From NCBI GenBank assembly GCA_033725935.1, contig MU867124.1:62001-126000 (forward strand): a stretch of 64,000 nucleotides of DNA, in the 5' to 3' direction. Shown here piece by piece: positions 41,873-54,400 of this stretch (position 1 is its first letter; each line of letters opens with the position of its first letter). Under the pieces are notes generated by a model. It searched no databases. It saw only the letters and a program-made list of their open reading frames with translations, and was not told where the DNA came from. A program made the translations under genes and the position numbers. Source of the stretch: Cladorrhinum sp. PSN259 (lineage: Eukaryota > Ascomycota > Sordariomycetes > Sordariales > Podosporaceae).

Positions 41873-43126
41873 TTGTTGCTCGCGGACGAGCGAGTCTGCT
41901 GGATACGGAAAGACACTAGAAATGGAAAGACGATTCCGAGATACGGAGACCTAGTTATGTCCTCTCTTCTGCAACATTGGTCCTGGGCAGAGGAAGGAAG
42001 CGCATGGTCGCCAAGCCAGCGTTCAGCCGCACGTATTATACCTGACCGAAGCCATAAACGGATCCCCTGTCACAGAAGCCAGGGACGCGAGATACGGGGC
42101 AGGGCCAGCAAAGCCACAGTCGACGTTAGTAGTGGGAGGATCCGCTCCGTATATGCACGACTGTTGAACCCGAGGCGACCTTATTGGCTGGAGAGCACCA
42201 CGCCCCGTTTGGGCGCGTTTCGGGGATTAGTCTATTGCAACCTTAAGACACCCCACGTGCCTTTTGTACAGGCTCCAGTCCCGCAGTCGACAGGAAGATG
42301 GTGTGCACGCATCAGAACGCAATCGGCGCGTCTTTGGCCATAATCCACATAAAGAGCCTCTTCCCCCGCAACCATCTCTGCTGTCTTCGTCGACTTACTC
42401 CCACTGATTAGGGATCCCCCACTGCTATCTCCCATTGGGGTCGCCATATCGACCGATAGCAACGGCTCGCAGTCGTGGGTGTTGGTGTCCTATTTGTAGC
42501 CCAGAGCGCACAACTAAAATCTTGCGGTTATTCCTTTTTGGTGATGCTTTGACCGTCTTTATTTGTCGCACTTGACCAAAAAAAAGCTGCCCGAATCCAG
42601 AAGTCAACAAGTAGTCGCCAATCTGGGTGGAAGAAGACTTACTGGTCGAATCCTTGATCAACGTAAGCGACACGACTCATTGTCCGTTTTTGTTACGTCC
42701 ATTGTGTTGGCTGTCTGGCCTGATTTGTGATCATTCTTATGTGGATAGTAAGAGAACTAGACAGCAGCAAACAGCGGGGTTGCATAATGAAGTGAAACTG
42801 TGTGTTAGAATAGTTTGAAGCGGGGTATCCTCTTCTCATGTCACTAATTCAAGGCAGACGTTGGCCCTACCTACTTATATGATCATGTTGGAGGCCATTA
42901 CCTCCCTGACCCACACTACCACGTTGAAGAGAGTTGATCTGGGCAAATCCCCAACTTGTTACGGGCATATCTCTAACTAAGGGTTAACCTCAGTATCTAG
43001 ACAACTGTCATTAATACCGATGGCAAAATACCAAGGTATCGTCCATAAAATTCGCTGTTTTAATTGTCCAATTCCTAGGTAGTTACAGTGGCATAATACA
43101 AAAAGAAAGCCTCATCCCAGGATATC
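41873..43126. other. intergenic, no gene seen
   Basis: Promoter of the preceding minus-strand gene and 3' flank of the rhodopsin-domain gene. No supported gene was seen. Confidence 0.5.
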
Positions 43127-44388
43127 TCAATCCAAAATCTTGTTCGTACTAATTGCACTCTGCGCATCGGACATATCATCCCCCTTGACCCCTCGTCCCC
43201 CGGTGATCTCCGTCCTCGTGCTCCCAAACGGTACGACCTTCATGTCCATGGTATCCATCCCGATATCCTCCTCGTGCTCCGCCGACGCGGGCGTAAAAGA
43301 CTGCTGCACCGACGTCTTTGACTTGATTCCCGCGCCCGACCTTCCTCTGCTGTGGAACTCGTACTCTGACCGCTTCGGCGAAACATAGCTGCTCCCCTGG
43401 CGAATCATCTTCAGCGCCTCCGGGTGGAAAAGGGGCTTGAGCGCCGGTGCGGTGGTGCAGATGATGGCCACGTTGACCTCGAGGATCGACCACAGGTTGA
43501 CGAGGATGGCATCCTGGAAGGGGTCGACGGCGAGGGTGTAGGTGTAAATGGTGTGCAGCCGGATGATGGACGTGATGGTCGCGAAGGTGCCGATGCCGAA
43601 GACGCCTATGAGCGCGATCTTTTCTTTCTGCGGTCGGTTGATCTTCATGAGGGTGCGGACGGGGAGGGCAAGGATCATGATGTCGGTGACGATGTTGCAG
43701 GACGAGGTGAAGTAGAAGAAGGCGGTGGTATTGATGCAACTGCCCTTGACCTCGCCGAGGAGATCCCACATTTTGACGAGGGGCTGGCATTGGGAGAGAG
43801 TCACGGAGAGGCAGACGATGAAGAAGAGCGCGTGGAAAACCATGAGGCCTTGGCAGACCCGGCGGGGAGTATCAGCCGCAGCAACTGTTTTGCGAGATGG
43901 TCAGTTTGTTTGTTCGCGGTAAGGGGGAAAGAGATGAGTGAGAAATACTTACACAACCGAAGGTACATGCACAAGAGGGAAAACTTGATTAATGTCACGC
44001 AGGCGTAGTAGGTGCACTGGATCGACAGCGTGATTTTGATTATGTTTGTCATGTTGTCGAGTGTGAGGGTGGTCATGGCGAATCCTACGTTTTCGTGCTT
44101 GGCGAGGATGATCTCGGCGCAGTAGCCGCACGCGAAGAACAGGGCGGCCAAGAGCGTCCAGTCATCGGATCCCAGCTTTCGAAGGAGCACACCGCGAACA
44201 TACATGCGCAGCGCCACCACAAGCACTACAGACGTTGTGTTAGTCCACGTTGATAGATTTCTGATGGCCCCAAGATCCGCCTAGAGAGGGAAAAAAGCAA
44301 AGAAAGTAAGGCACATACCCGAGATGCTCGTGAACACACATGTTGTCACCACCAACTCATCTTGTCTTGTTTGGTCGCTTCTCACCAT
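43127..44388 (-). CDS. PTH11/SAT4-like rhodopsin-domain integral membrane protein
   Basis: Exons 44319-44388, 43953-44225 and 43127-43884 (introns of 93 and 68 nt) encode 366 residues. Seven hydrophobic segments run through residues 15-270. Family marks are visible: R-x-Y/R-G beside LGSDDWTLLAALFF, the YxACVTLIKFSLLCMYLRL segment, the CQPLVKMWD and GSCINTTAFFYFTSSCNIVTD block, PVRTLMKINRPQKEKIALIG, the IIRLH helix, and WSILEVNVAIICTTAPALKPLF. This is the rhodopsin (SAT4/PTH11-like) family, very large in plant-associated and soil fungi and thought to act as G-protein-coupled-type sensors. The C-terminal tail of about 90 residues is hydrophilic and probably cytosolic. First-exon choice is the least certain part. 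Confidence 0.87.
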
Positions 44389-45212
44389 CCTGATGATTCC
44401 TGAAGCCGGTGATGCTTCAACGAGAACCCACCTAGCCTGGTGTGGAATCGAACGAAAATCCGCCCTCGCTCCAGAGCGATGAAGAGAGAGGACACGGCTC
44501 AATTTTAACTGGTCTTCTCACCGGTTCCACTTCCGCATGGGAAGATGCGGGGGGGTCGCCAAGTTTGGTTTCTCATTAGCAAGCCGCGTGCCTCGACCCG
44601 GTGAGCTGGGAACTTGGTTAGTCATGGTTGCAGCGATCATCGGCAACTCCCTGCCCCTATCACCCTAAGGGTCCTCGAGTGACCGGGGCGTGACCTATCA
44701 CAAGCCGTCCATCCCTAAAGGACCAGGAGTTTCGCTCGCTAATCAAATGTTGGATGGGTCCGTGCCATCGCTCCCTGCACTACCCCAGTCTAGCGTGAGG
44801 CAAAAATCTCATGATAAACCCGTTCGCACAGACGTCTTACACGAACCGAGCGTCCGGGTGGCGGGCATGACTTTATCCGCTGCAGTCGGGAATGGCTCAC
44901 AGCTGAGAAGCGAGTGTGCTCAGACAGAAAAACTGTATAATGGAGTTGGTGCTTTGACGAGACGTGCAACGTTCGAGAACACCGGCAAACAGTGTCTTGG
45001 TCAATGAACCGGGCTTTCGCTGGCAGAAATGTATCTGTTATAGTAGGACGGGATGAAGCGAACACGGCGACGTCGCAACTGTTTCGGATTGTGAGCTGTC
45101 GGCTGCGGTCCTTCACGGGAAAAAGAAAAGATTTGTCTCCCGTTGGTGCTCTCTCTGGAGAGAACGCCAGGAGATTAAATTGGTTGTTTCGTTTCGATAA
45201 AGATGAATGCAT
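44389..45212. other. intergenic, no gene seen
   Basis: Upstream region of the rhodopsin-domain gene. Frames of up to about 140 codons have no supporting features. Confidence 0.5.
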
Positions 45213-46076
45213 CTAGAATCTCAAATCTCTGCCACAGCCTTCAGCGCCCAAGGGCACCGGTGGCACCTTGAGCTCCTGCGGGTCGAGAGTGCACATGGCA
45301 AGGTAGAACCTATCCTTGAAAAGTCTCGACCAGTGCGGACAGCTCGGCGATGGCGATGTACACGTAGATCGTGATCGTGGTATCACTGACGAGGGCTTGG
45401 ACTCGATAAGCTCACCAAATTTCCGATCAAATAGTAGCGTCAAGACATGGGTACCGAGGTCGAAGTCGTCCCACCCATTCCCCATGGCCTGGGTTGTAAA
45501 GGCCCGAAGGAGAAAAGGTCTCCATCGCCGACGATGTCAGGAAAGTCGCAGCCCTCGATATACTTCCGCGGTCGTGGCATTCGGACGCCGTTGTATTGCT
45601 TGAGGTCTGTACTTTTCAAGAGCAGCTATTTTTGCCGAGAAGATCTTGCCCTTTTCATGAAACTCAGGACGTCTCCCACCCATGCCCTGGCTTCGGCGCC
45701 ACAGTGCTCATGGCACACGTTTTCCAACGTCCAATGGTCTCATTCCGCCACGATGGAAGGCGAGCGCACATCCATTTCCTCCCGCTTGGCGACACGAAGC
45801 TCATCGGTATTCGGGACCCTATTACTGCCAACGTCAGCTGTCCGCAGATTGGACCCTCATCATGACTGGAAAGGAAATGACTTCTTCATGCACGAATCCC
45901 GGGCCGACCCAGAACAAGAATTCACGTATCCCATCCAGCTGAGCAGCCCTTTTAAACGTGGAACCCCAAGCACCAGCGAGACCCAGGTTCCTGCACAACC
46001 GCACGCGACGAGCACGCCTCGGCTTTGGCGGGTGGTTCCACCATCGCCCCACGTCAAATTGCATTGTCGTTGATCT
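45213..46076 (-). pseudogene. frameshifted remains of an unidentified protein-coding gene
   Basis: On the minus strand, protein-like pieces continue one another only by changing frame. They include QLDGIREFLFWVGPGFVHEE, then ENVCHEHCGAEARAWVGDVL, YNGVRMPRPRKYIEGCDFPD followed by IVGDGDLFSFGPL, DDFDLGTHVLTLLFDRKFGE, TTITIYVYIAIAELSALVET, and a last piece RFYLAMCTLDPQELKVPPVP running to 45213. In-frame stops (a TGA before DHWTLENV, a TAG after SRQK) and at least three frame changes break it. The order and hydrophobic pattern are too coherent for chance. I do not recognise the family. The left boundary (C-terminus) is set by the last open frame; the right boundary is vague. Confidence 0.5.
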
Positions 46077-49000
46077 CTTCGACGACCAGGGGGCCTGGGC
46101 CGGTGTCTTGCGCTTGAATTACGTACTGTGGGCTTTCGGCGACATTGAAGAAACCTCGCGGGGGAAACGTGCGAGCGCATTGAGCTTTCGGCGGGGTCGG
46201 TGCACCGCAATCAGAAGACGAAAGAGGTCAGCTTTGATGAGTGAGACCGCACAGGGCATCCGAGGAAGGCGGGAGGGGTGTACGAGTTTTATAATGTCAT
46301 GTGGATTGAGCGAATTGGCGCAGTTGCGCAGAGAAAGGCGGTGGGGCGGATGTGGAAAAGAGGGCGTGGCAGAGGTTCGCGGTGGAAGAGGTTCATGTTA
46401 GTATTTGGTAGGTATCTAGGCGGCAAGTTCCGGTAGTGTGAATTGGGGCGGGATTCTGGAGCTGTCAAAGGCTCACTGTAGTCGGGTAGTTGTGGCCTTA
46501 ATTTCGGGCACAGTTGATCGCTGTGGAATGTGCAGTTGGCAGAATCTCCAGCGATTCCTGTCAAATATCACAGGCGTGTGCGGGGGAATCTTGGGGACTA
46601 CCTATAGCTTGCGGATGCAATTTGGAAGGTTGCCTGCCCGCCTTGGCAGGCCAGAGCCGGACCCGGGCTCGTTTTCGCAACGGCTCTCTTTCCATGTTTC
46701 CCATTGACGGGCAGCGGCCCCCGTTGTATCAACCAAAGAGTCCACTACCGGTACTTCTCGCTTCTGAGAGAAGTAGTAACGGCAACTTCGTCAACGGCCA
46801 TCGCCCGCTGTTGCGCCTTCATCCGCTGCCCGAGATCGCCGATAGGATGCCCAAGATGATGCATACCAAGGTAGCCGTTTCCAACCTTCTGTGTCTCCCG
46901 CTACTTTCTTCGCCAGCGCTTCCAGAGGTTGTAGCGCCTGGTCCAAGGGTTGTGATCAATAGAACTAGAACATGTCAACAGCCATGCTAACTAGCACCGT
47001 CGGTTGCGATGCGTGGGTACAGCGTACAAATGCCGTTGACAAACAGCGCAGGTGAAGGGGCAATAGCAGTTCGCCTAAAGCAGCTCGCATATCTCTCAAC
47101 GGTCAGGGGTGTTTGATACGTGAAACTCGGCGTACCTGTAGTCTGGGCTGCAGCCGGTCACTTCAGCACGTCTGTATATCCTCAGCTCATGCAGTAGCTT
47201 GTGAACAGAGACACTGCATGCCAAGTGCCGAAGGTTTCGTTGGTGCAACGGATCTGCGCGGCGCCAGTGACAATGCTTATCATAGAGTCGAAATTCTCAG
47301 TCCGGCACAGGCATCATGCTTCGTTGGTTTCCAGGCTGGCTGTATAGAGAGGGCATGGCGGGGAAACATTGAAGCAAGGATGCCTTGGCCGGGCTGATTT
47401 CTTGAAGAGATAATAATTCGCGCCACGGCTGGAGCTGAACTACTGCAGCCCTGCCTCCCCCCGCCCTCAAATCAACTGCTTTGACTTTGTAGCTTGTATC
47501 TTCATCTGGGTGCCCAAGGCAACAGCTGCATCAATGTGGCTTATGCTTTAAAGCCTCATGTGGCGTCGGGTTTCAGCTGAGTGCCGGTACCAAATGGCGG
47601 AGGTGCACTTTATTACTGTAGATACTACGACCGGCGAACCTGGGCCCTTCTGAGGTCACTCATTTTGGTCTCTACTGTATAGATTCATTTATTACGACAC
47701 CATCATCGAAACATCAAAACTCATCGGCGACATGACTACAATGCTATACTATGCTTTATGTCATTCTGATGCAGTGGTTTAGTTTTCTGGGTTAAGCTAT
47801 GAAGTGTCGCTGTACGACTGGAAGAAGCGGAATGTGCGAGGTGTACTACGCTACGACATTGTCTGTTCGAAGAACACATAATTCAAGGTCCAAAACCTAT
47901 ACACTTGTATTCGGTACCTACTGTAGTTGCCGCAGTCGCTTTGTTTTAGCGTGAAGGGGACCAAATATAGGCCACTCGGGGCATGCTTTACTAAACTGCA
48001 AGTATACCGCAACATCGTGGATGACTATCCAGGATAGTACGTAATAGTAGAAGAGTTATGGCGTGATCGAATCTCATAAACGGTGTGTCCTAAATATGTT
48101 TATATTCTTGTTTAACTTTGAGCATTATATAAACTAATTTAGAATGCTAATCGGCTCTAATTCTGAACGAATTCCTACTGAAATTGGCTGTTCAGGAGTT
48201 CTCTCAGGAAAATCCCCACATATTTTATTTCCGGTATTCCTACCAATTTACTTAGAAAGCATGTTTGCCCCCCCCCCCCGGGGGAAGCACAAGGCGTTGA
48301 TATACGACAGACTCAACAATATCATATACGCGTACACGCACAAGTTATCTGTGGTGGCGCAACGGCTTGGGCCCAACTCGGACAACTTTGTGAGCGCGTT
48401 TCTGGGGGTCGCCGTCACAATGCGCCAGGTGCTCGCATACAAGTTGTATGCGAGCAGGCAATGAAGGAGGGCTACGAGGTCGAGGTCTGGCAGGTTCGGG
48501 GAGTCATGCTTGAGGCTTTCAAGGCGTTCGCGGAACGTGCAGCAATAGATGATCGGTTTGGTGGTGGCATTCCACATGCTTGTTGGAAAGAATTGCTTCC
48601 GGGGCTCATGGAAGGGACTTTGGCTGAGGTGGTGTGCGTGGGTCTTAGGGATCTGAAAACTTGAGGCGGTTAATCATTCATGATACGAGTGGGTAAGAGA
48701 TAGTTAAACTAATAAACTAGAGATTTGAGTGCTAAGAAAGCTAGTATCTTGGGATTACTAATAAAGGAGGACAGTAACTGACTGGAGCCTGAGTATACGA
48801 CGGCCCTCTATAGTTTTAGATATCAATCATAACTGTACATAAAGCCATCAAAGTCCTGTCAGTAATTCTGCTGGCGAAATCTAATCTACCATCATTGCCA
48901 TCTGGTGACTGCTCGATCGGAGTGATACATGCCGTGGCACATAGACAAGAACAATGGCTGTTTTGCCTGTCATCAAACCCATAGTGCTCTTGACGGCAGG

Positions 49001-49750
49001 AGTATTGGATATCTACTCAAACCAAGGCAGTAATACATTTTCTTAATCCATCATGCTTAGTCATATCGGGACTGTATGAAGGCAACATCTTGATCACGCT
49101 GTAGGATGAAATGGGAATCGGGATGGATGAACCTGTCTCCCTGCCCACAAAAAAAGCCGAACTCTCTAAACGCCCACCAGTAATCAAATCCATCATAACA
49201 TCGTCAGTATTCCACCCAATCAATCGGGTTTGATCCCATTATACAGTTTTTTGGGGTTACTCATAATTAAAGAACCTACTTCCTTCGAAAATACCAAACC
49301 TGTATATTATTGATAACGTTTGTTGGTAGTAGGTCTAACCAAATCTACTTTGCAGTTCGGCTTATTTTGTGGGCAGGGAGCCTGTACCATAGTAATTTCA
49401 AGGAGAGATGGCCATGCGTAACCTTCGATTCACCCGCCACCACGCATGCCTTTGTTTTATTCGATGGCAATCAGTGACGCCATCAGTTCGAGTCATTGGC
49501 TCTCGATGTGCACCCACTGGGGATCCAGTGTCTGTAATAACGTTCCACTTCAGGGGGGTCAAAAGTGCCGCAAAATTGCTTGTATTGATCAAAACTGTGC
49601 TATTGAGCCAAGACCCCTTTTTGTGGGCTTATTTGCCTAGGTCTTGCTTAGGTGTAGCTAGGTGGGTCTTTGCCCTCCTTGTAGGGGCTGGCTACCCTGG
49701 CCTTTGCTAAGGTGCGAGGAAATAATCCAGAAGGTCGCACTTATCGCAGT
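46077..49750. other. 3.7-kb gene-poor stretch
   Basis: No intact gene was recognised. A frame at 48443-48664 (plus; CEQAMKEGYEVEVWQVRG then MLEAFKAFAERAAIDDRF) looks protein-like, and another frame just upstream (48250-48464) may belong to the same broken gene, but the evidence is thin. The region 47640-48140 is AT-rich. A C11-G5 block lies at about 48270-48285. Confidence 0.5.
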
Positions 49751-49990
49751 ACAGCATTTTTCTCAAAGCCAAAAGCTTGAAGTCCTGACTAACATCAGAG
49801 GTGATTGGTCGTTTCCTATGGAAATGTGGGACTGGCAAAACCACCCCCAAACTTAAATTTCGATCAGATTGAAAGGTGGCGATACAGCATTTTTCTCAAA
49901 CCCAAAAGCTTGAAGTCCTGGCTAACATCAGAGGTGATTGGTCGTTTCCTATGGAAATTAGGGTCTACCAACCACACCCAAACTTCAAAT
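49751..49990. repeat. direct tandem duplication, period 133 bp
   Basis: The segment 49751-49857 recurs at 49884-49990 with few differences; for example AAAAGCTTGAAGTCCTG and GTGATTGGTCGTTTCCTATG are the same in both. The copies diverge towards their 3' ends. No coding function was seen; the repeat lies in gene-poor sequence. Confidence 0.85.
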
Positions 49991-51483
49991 GCGCCAATAG
50001 GGGCCCGGCAGTCATGGCGGGGGTCTTTGACTGCCTGCTCACGCCGCAGCCACACCTACATCGGAATCAAAAGGGCGCATGTAACCATCAGCGATAAACC
50101 ATACGATGCAGCAGGCTCACTGCAGGGGGGCTTCACTTGTCATCGCAAGCGTCATCGAGAGTCTAGAGAGGTTCGGAGGGATGGACTTCATGCGAGGTCT
50201 TCTGATTCTCGTCAAGAAGGACATCGATGACGCATTTGACAGTCGGAATACCGTTGTCTAATTAGCTTCAGCAACCTGTGGCCGCTGGGTTCATTTGGTG
50301 GAATCTCATTAGGCCGCTGATATGGATCGGCACTGAGAGACGGTAAGAGACTAATGGTTTTGTTGTGACCAAGGCTGATACCTATCTTGCACCGCCAGGA
50401 TTAACAGCGTCACTCTATGGGTGATCTGCAAGCTCAAGTTCCAGTCGTGCTTCCATCTTATACCTTGCTCAATGCGCCCGGTGTTAGGACCACCGAGCGC
50501 TTGCTACGTAATTGGTTGCCTTGGAGCTTGCGGGTCATTCCATTCCTGGCACAATGGTTTGTTTGAGGGGTATATGAGAAGAATTTGGAGCGAGTATACA
50601 TGAGCATCTCTCTAAGCGAAATGCGGAGTGCATAGGTGAGGGGTAAAAAAGGGGTTTCGTCAAATATTCAAGGCGCGAATTGATACCTGATTGGGCGTTT
50701 TGTCTTTTTTTTTTGCAAAACAGAATTTATATTGGACAACCCATTCCATTCCAGTGGTACCTTCGGCAAAAAATGGGCAAGACAAATAAAACACCGCGGA
50801 TTGTCCCTCCCCTCCCCAATGTAAATTACTGGAAAGCAAACGGCAGCCAGCTCGGTATTTTTCTCTGAGAGTGCAAAAAAAGAGATGGACCAGGTGCGAA
50901 ACAAACCTGTGTTCAGCTCCGAAAAGGAAAAAATGTCAGAATACCAGAGCAGGGCTCGGACGGTGGTAATGCCAAGAAATTACCCAGATCCGTCAAAATA
51001 TATTGCATCCTTATATAATCAGATTGCCGACTCTGGATGCCGAAGGCTGCTCCCGTGTGTTTGGAAGTATCCTGCTATAGTGATCTCCGCGCGCCCTAGG
51101 CTGGTTCATATAATCAGGGGTTCACATAGTTGTTGGGGAAATTGGAGAAAGCTGGACCAGCTGTGTGTGTGCAGGGTCATCCGCCAACGGAGCCGTTGGA
51201 GCGATACTGTTCGAGCGCCGTTTACCCGCCCTCGCTCCGGCTTAGCCGCGTGTTACCATGACCAAACTCGTCCATGGGGAAGATGCATTCCGTTGTTCCT
51301 GCGTCTGTTCTCGATATTATCATGACGATGAAAACAGTCCTTCGCAGACAGCGTGTCTGTCCGGGACCTAGAAGCGGCAGTTATCCAGTCGGTCGTGGTG
51401 ACAAGATATATAACACGATCCATCGTCATGTAAGTTGATGCTGAAACAAGCCAGACAGCAACTGTTCTTCGCCGACCGACATC
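49991..51483. other. intergenic: promoter side of the esterase gene
   Basis: No supported gene was seen in this 1.5-kb segment. Confidence 0.5.
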
Positions 51484-52417
51484 ATGCTTCTCCGAAACCT
51501 CTTTGGCCTCGTGGCCACGGCCTCCTCGGCCCTGTCGGCGTCGCTGCAGCGCGTCAACGACTTTGGCAACAACCCGACCAAGATTTACATGTACATCTAC
51601 GTGCCCGACAAGGTTGCAGCCAAGCCTGCCGTGATTGTGGCTGTAAGTCACCTCAGAATCGTTTGCATGAGTTAGTTCTGACATGATGGATAACTAGCTT
51701 CACCCCTGCGGTGGCACCGCACAGGGATGGTACAGCGGTACTCGTCTCCCCTCGTACGCCGACACCAACGGCTTCATCCTGATCTACCCCGGCACGCCCA
51801 ACCAGTCCAACTGCTGGGACGTGCAGAACGCCGCGAGCTTGACGCACGGCCGCGGTGGTGACGCGCTGAGCATTGTCAACATGGTCAACTACACCCTGAC
51901 CAAATACAACGGCGACGCCGCCCGCGTCTACGTCATGGGCTCCTCGTCAGGCGCCATGATGACCAACGTCATGGCCGGCTCATACCCGGAAGTCTTTGAG
52001 GCTGGCGCCGCCTACTCGGGCACCGCCCACGCCTGCTTCGCCGGATCGCCGACCGCGACCCCCTTCGGCTCCAACCAGACCTGCGCCCAGGGCCTCACGC
52101 ACACTCCCCAGCAGTGGGGTGATTTCGTCCGCAACTCTTACCCGGGATACACCGGCCGCCGCCCGCGCATGCAAATTTACCACGGCCTGGCGGATTCCTT
52201 GGTGCGGCCGCAGTGCGGATACGAGGCGCTGAAGCAGTGGAGCAACGTTTTGGACGTGAGCCTTGCCAAGAACGTCACGGGCGTGCCGTCGGCGCAGTAC
52301 ACGCAAATGATTTACGGCGACGGAACCAAGCTGCAGGGTTTCTTCGGGCAGGGGGTCGGACACACCGCGCCGGTGAATGAGCAACTCATGCTCAAGTTTT
52401 TCGGCATCTTGAGCTAA
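51484..52417 (+). CDS. secreted CE1 acetylxylan/feruloyl esterase
   Basis: Exons 51484-51642 and 51698-52417 (55-nt intron, GTAAGT ... AACTAG) encode 292 residues, typical for single-domain CE1 enzymes. A signal peptide (MLLRNLFGLVATASSALSAS) is followed by an alpha/beta-hydrolase domain of the PHB-depolymerase type. The oxyanion segment LHPCGGTAQGWY lies at the exon joint, the nucleophile is in VYVMGSSSGAMMTNVM (G-x-S-x-G), and the base in FFGQGVGHTAPVNE (His); the acid is probably in IYHGLADSLVRP. These enzymes remove acetyl or feruloyl groups from plant-wall xylan. There is no cellulose-binding domain or Ser/Thr linker, unlike some relatives. Confidence 0.92.
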
Positions 52418-52984
52418 ATGTTTTTCTCCCCTTCTTTGCTCGCGTACATACTTTAATCGCGTTTCGAGAACGCCGAGGTGTTTCTAGAGGAGTGCTTTCA
52501 TGTATGTATGTACTTTGCAGAGGGCCGTATCAGAGCTGAAGAAAGACTTTATATATTATATGTTTTCCTTTTTCTTTAGGAAAAAAGTTGGCTGTTGATT
52601 TGGAGATGTAGCTTCTCCTTCAACGGACCATGGGTATTAGCGGTTATGTGCATGTTTTTTGCCGAGTAATTCCATCCGCGTGTAAAGAGATGATCGTGCA
52701 CCGGCCAGGTATCGAAACGACGGTGCAACGGTAGTGTATTGATCATGTATATATTGCCGCAAGACTAATACTTAAGGAGGAGAGAAGTATAAACCTGAAA
52801 ATGCTATAAAACTATCCCTTTATACCCGGGACTGCTTTGTTGTTGCTCGTGGTAAAGAAGGAGAAGAGTGTGAACCTGCAAACGGGCGTGTTTCGTTACA
52901 GCTGTACTTAACCTACACAGTTTCTGCTGTTCCCAATAATGTATCTAAAACATAACCACAGCCACATATAAACAAAATTGAAAC
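52418..52984. other. intergenic: convergent 3' flanks
   Basis: AT-rich sequence between the esterase and regulator genes; both end here. No gene was seen. Confidence 0.5.
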
Positions 52985-54400
52985 TTATAACCCCCGATCA
53001 TCCCCATCAACCCTAACCTTAAGGCAACACCACCTCTTGGGGTACTCCAACAACTTTTCCAGTCCCCAAATATCCCCGCCGTGATACATCTCCAGATACT
53101 TGATAATTGCCATCCCCTCAACCGTAGCCCTCATCCACAACCACCACCGTCCGCTCTGAGCAATCTTCGCGTAGAAATACGCCAACAACAACAAAGCTTT
53201 CGGGTCCTTTTCCTCCAACATCTGTATGAACCGCTCAGGTAAATGTCCAATCAATACCAAACAAACCAACAGATTCTGCGCCGACTGCGAAAAATCATCA
53301 TCTCCTGAAGAGGCCAAAGCTAATGGCACCATCCGCCCTATAAACACAGCAGCGACGTAATACCTATTCGTCTCCGGACGAGGTGCCGCACAACCCTCAA
53401 AGTCTAATCCAAGTAACTTGATCAGCGCCTTTGGCAAATTGCGCATTTGTGCCCTGTCGTATTCCAGATCGATACCAGCGGCCGCGTCCCCGCCTGCGTT
53501 TGGTATATCTACAAGATTGGTGCGTGCAACACCCTTCAATGTGGAATCGGGACGGGATAGGTCGACCAAGTCGTGGATCGCTCTTTTCCCCGTAAAGAAT
53601 TTGAGCCAGTTGAGGTCGTTATCGCTCGACAAAAATGGCCAGATCTGCGTAAACGGCACTTCGGCGTCTATCTGCGCGAAGGAGGTGCAGGCCAGCAAGA
53701 TGGCGCCGATGAAGATTGCGTCCTTTTGGGGTCCTGTCAGAGAAGAAGCCGGGACAGACAACAGTTTGTTGAACTCGGCGGACCCGGCTGCTAGATGGCG
53801 TATCTCTGCGCAGGTCGGTTTTGACTGAGGATAGGTTAAGGTGAGACGATCGTGCATTAGTGTTGTCGTCAAGACCAAATGGAACAGAAAGGGGTTCTGT
53901 ATGGCCAGACGGACGCTCTCGCGCTGGTAGAGGGCTGAGATTTGGGTTGTGCGGAGGGTGAGCACGGTTCGGTCATGGAAGCGGCTGAGTATCTGGAGGT
54001 CGGAGGATTTGAAGTTGACGGCGGGAGAAGAGTTGTCGTTGAGCAGGGAGAGGACTTGGTTGTTGAGAGAGATGCCCTCGCGGAAGTTGGCAATGGTAAA
54101 GTCGACGAGGAACATGCCCTCGGAGACGGCTTGGAGGGTGGACGAGAGACTGTCGTAGGCGCATGTCACGCCGAATGAGGTGCAGGTCTTGCATGATGGC
54201 TTTGATTCGTCGCACTGGAGGCGGGACGGGGATCACGGAGTTAGCCGGCGGTGCCCTGTGTGCGTTGCCTTGGGTCGTATTCTGATATTACGTACCTTTA
54301 CGTGTCGGAGCTTGCAGTTCTGACAACCCCTCCTGGACTTGGTGTGTTTCTTACGTTTTCTCACTGCGTCGGTTTTAGGACGCGCACTTTGGCGGGGCAT
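52985..54400 (-). CDS. Zn2Cys6 fungal transcription factor
   Basis: Exons 54296-54400 and 52985-54214 (81-nt intron) encode 444 residues. The N-terminus is basic (VRKRKKHTKSRRG) and leads into a Zn2Cys6 binuclear cluster, CQNCKLRHVK then CDESKPSCKTC then TSFGVTC (C-x2-C-x6-C-x6-C-x2-C-x6-C). The intron splits the cluster exactly before its third cysteine, and only the spliced product is complete. The rest is a helical regulatory region (LAIQNPFLFHLVLTTTLMHD, then the typical SAEFNKLLS and DAIFIGAILLACTSFAQI) of the C6-regulator type related to sterol-uptake UPC2-like factors. It is divergent from the MDR dehydrogenase gene 650 bp away, so local control of that gene is possible. Confidence 0.9.

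Noticed and set aside
45447..46073. 208-codon frame on the plus strand
   Set aside because: It lies opposite the more coherent broken gene on the minus strand and has no features of its own.
48269..48286. C11-G5 palindrome-like block
   Set aside because: Simple homopolymer junction in gene-poor DNA, too short to claim a function.
48144..48664. Two adjacent plus-strand frames that could be a broken gene
   Set aside because: Some protein-like stretches, but I could not join them into a coherent order or recognise a family; mentioned only in the intergenic note.
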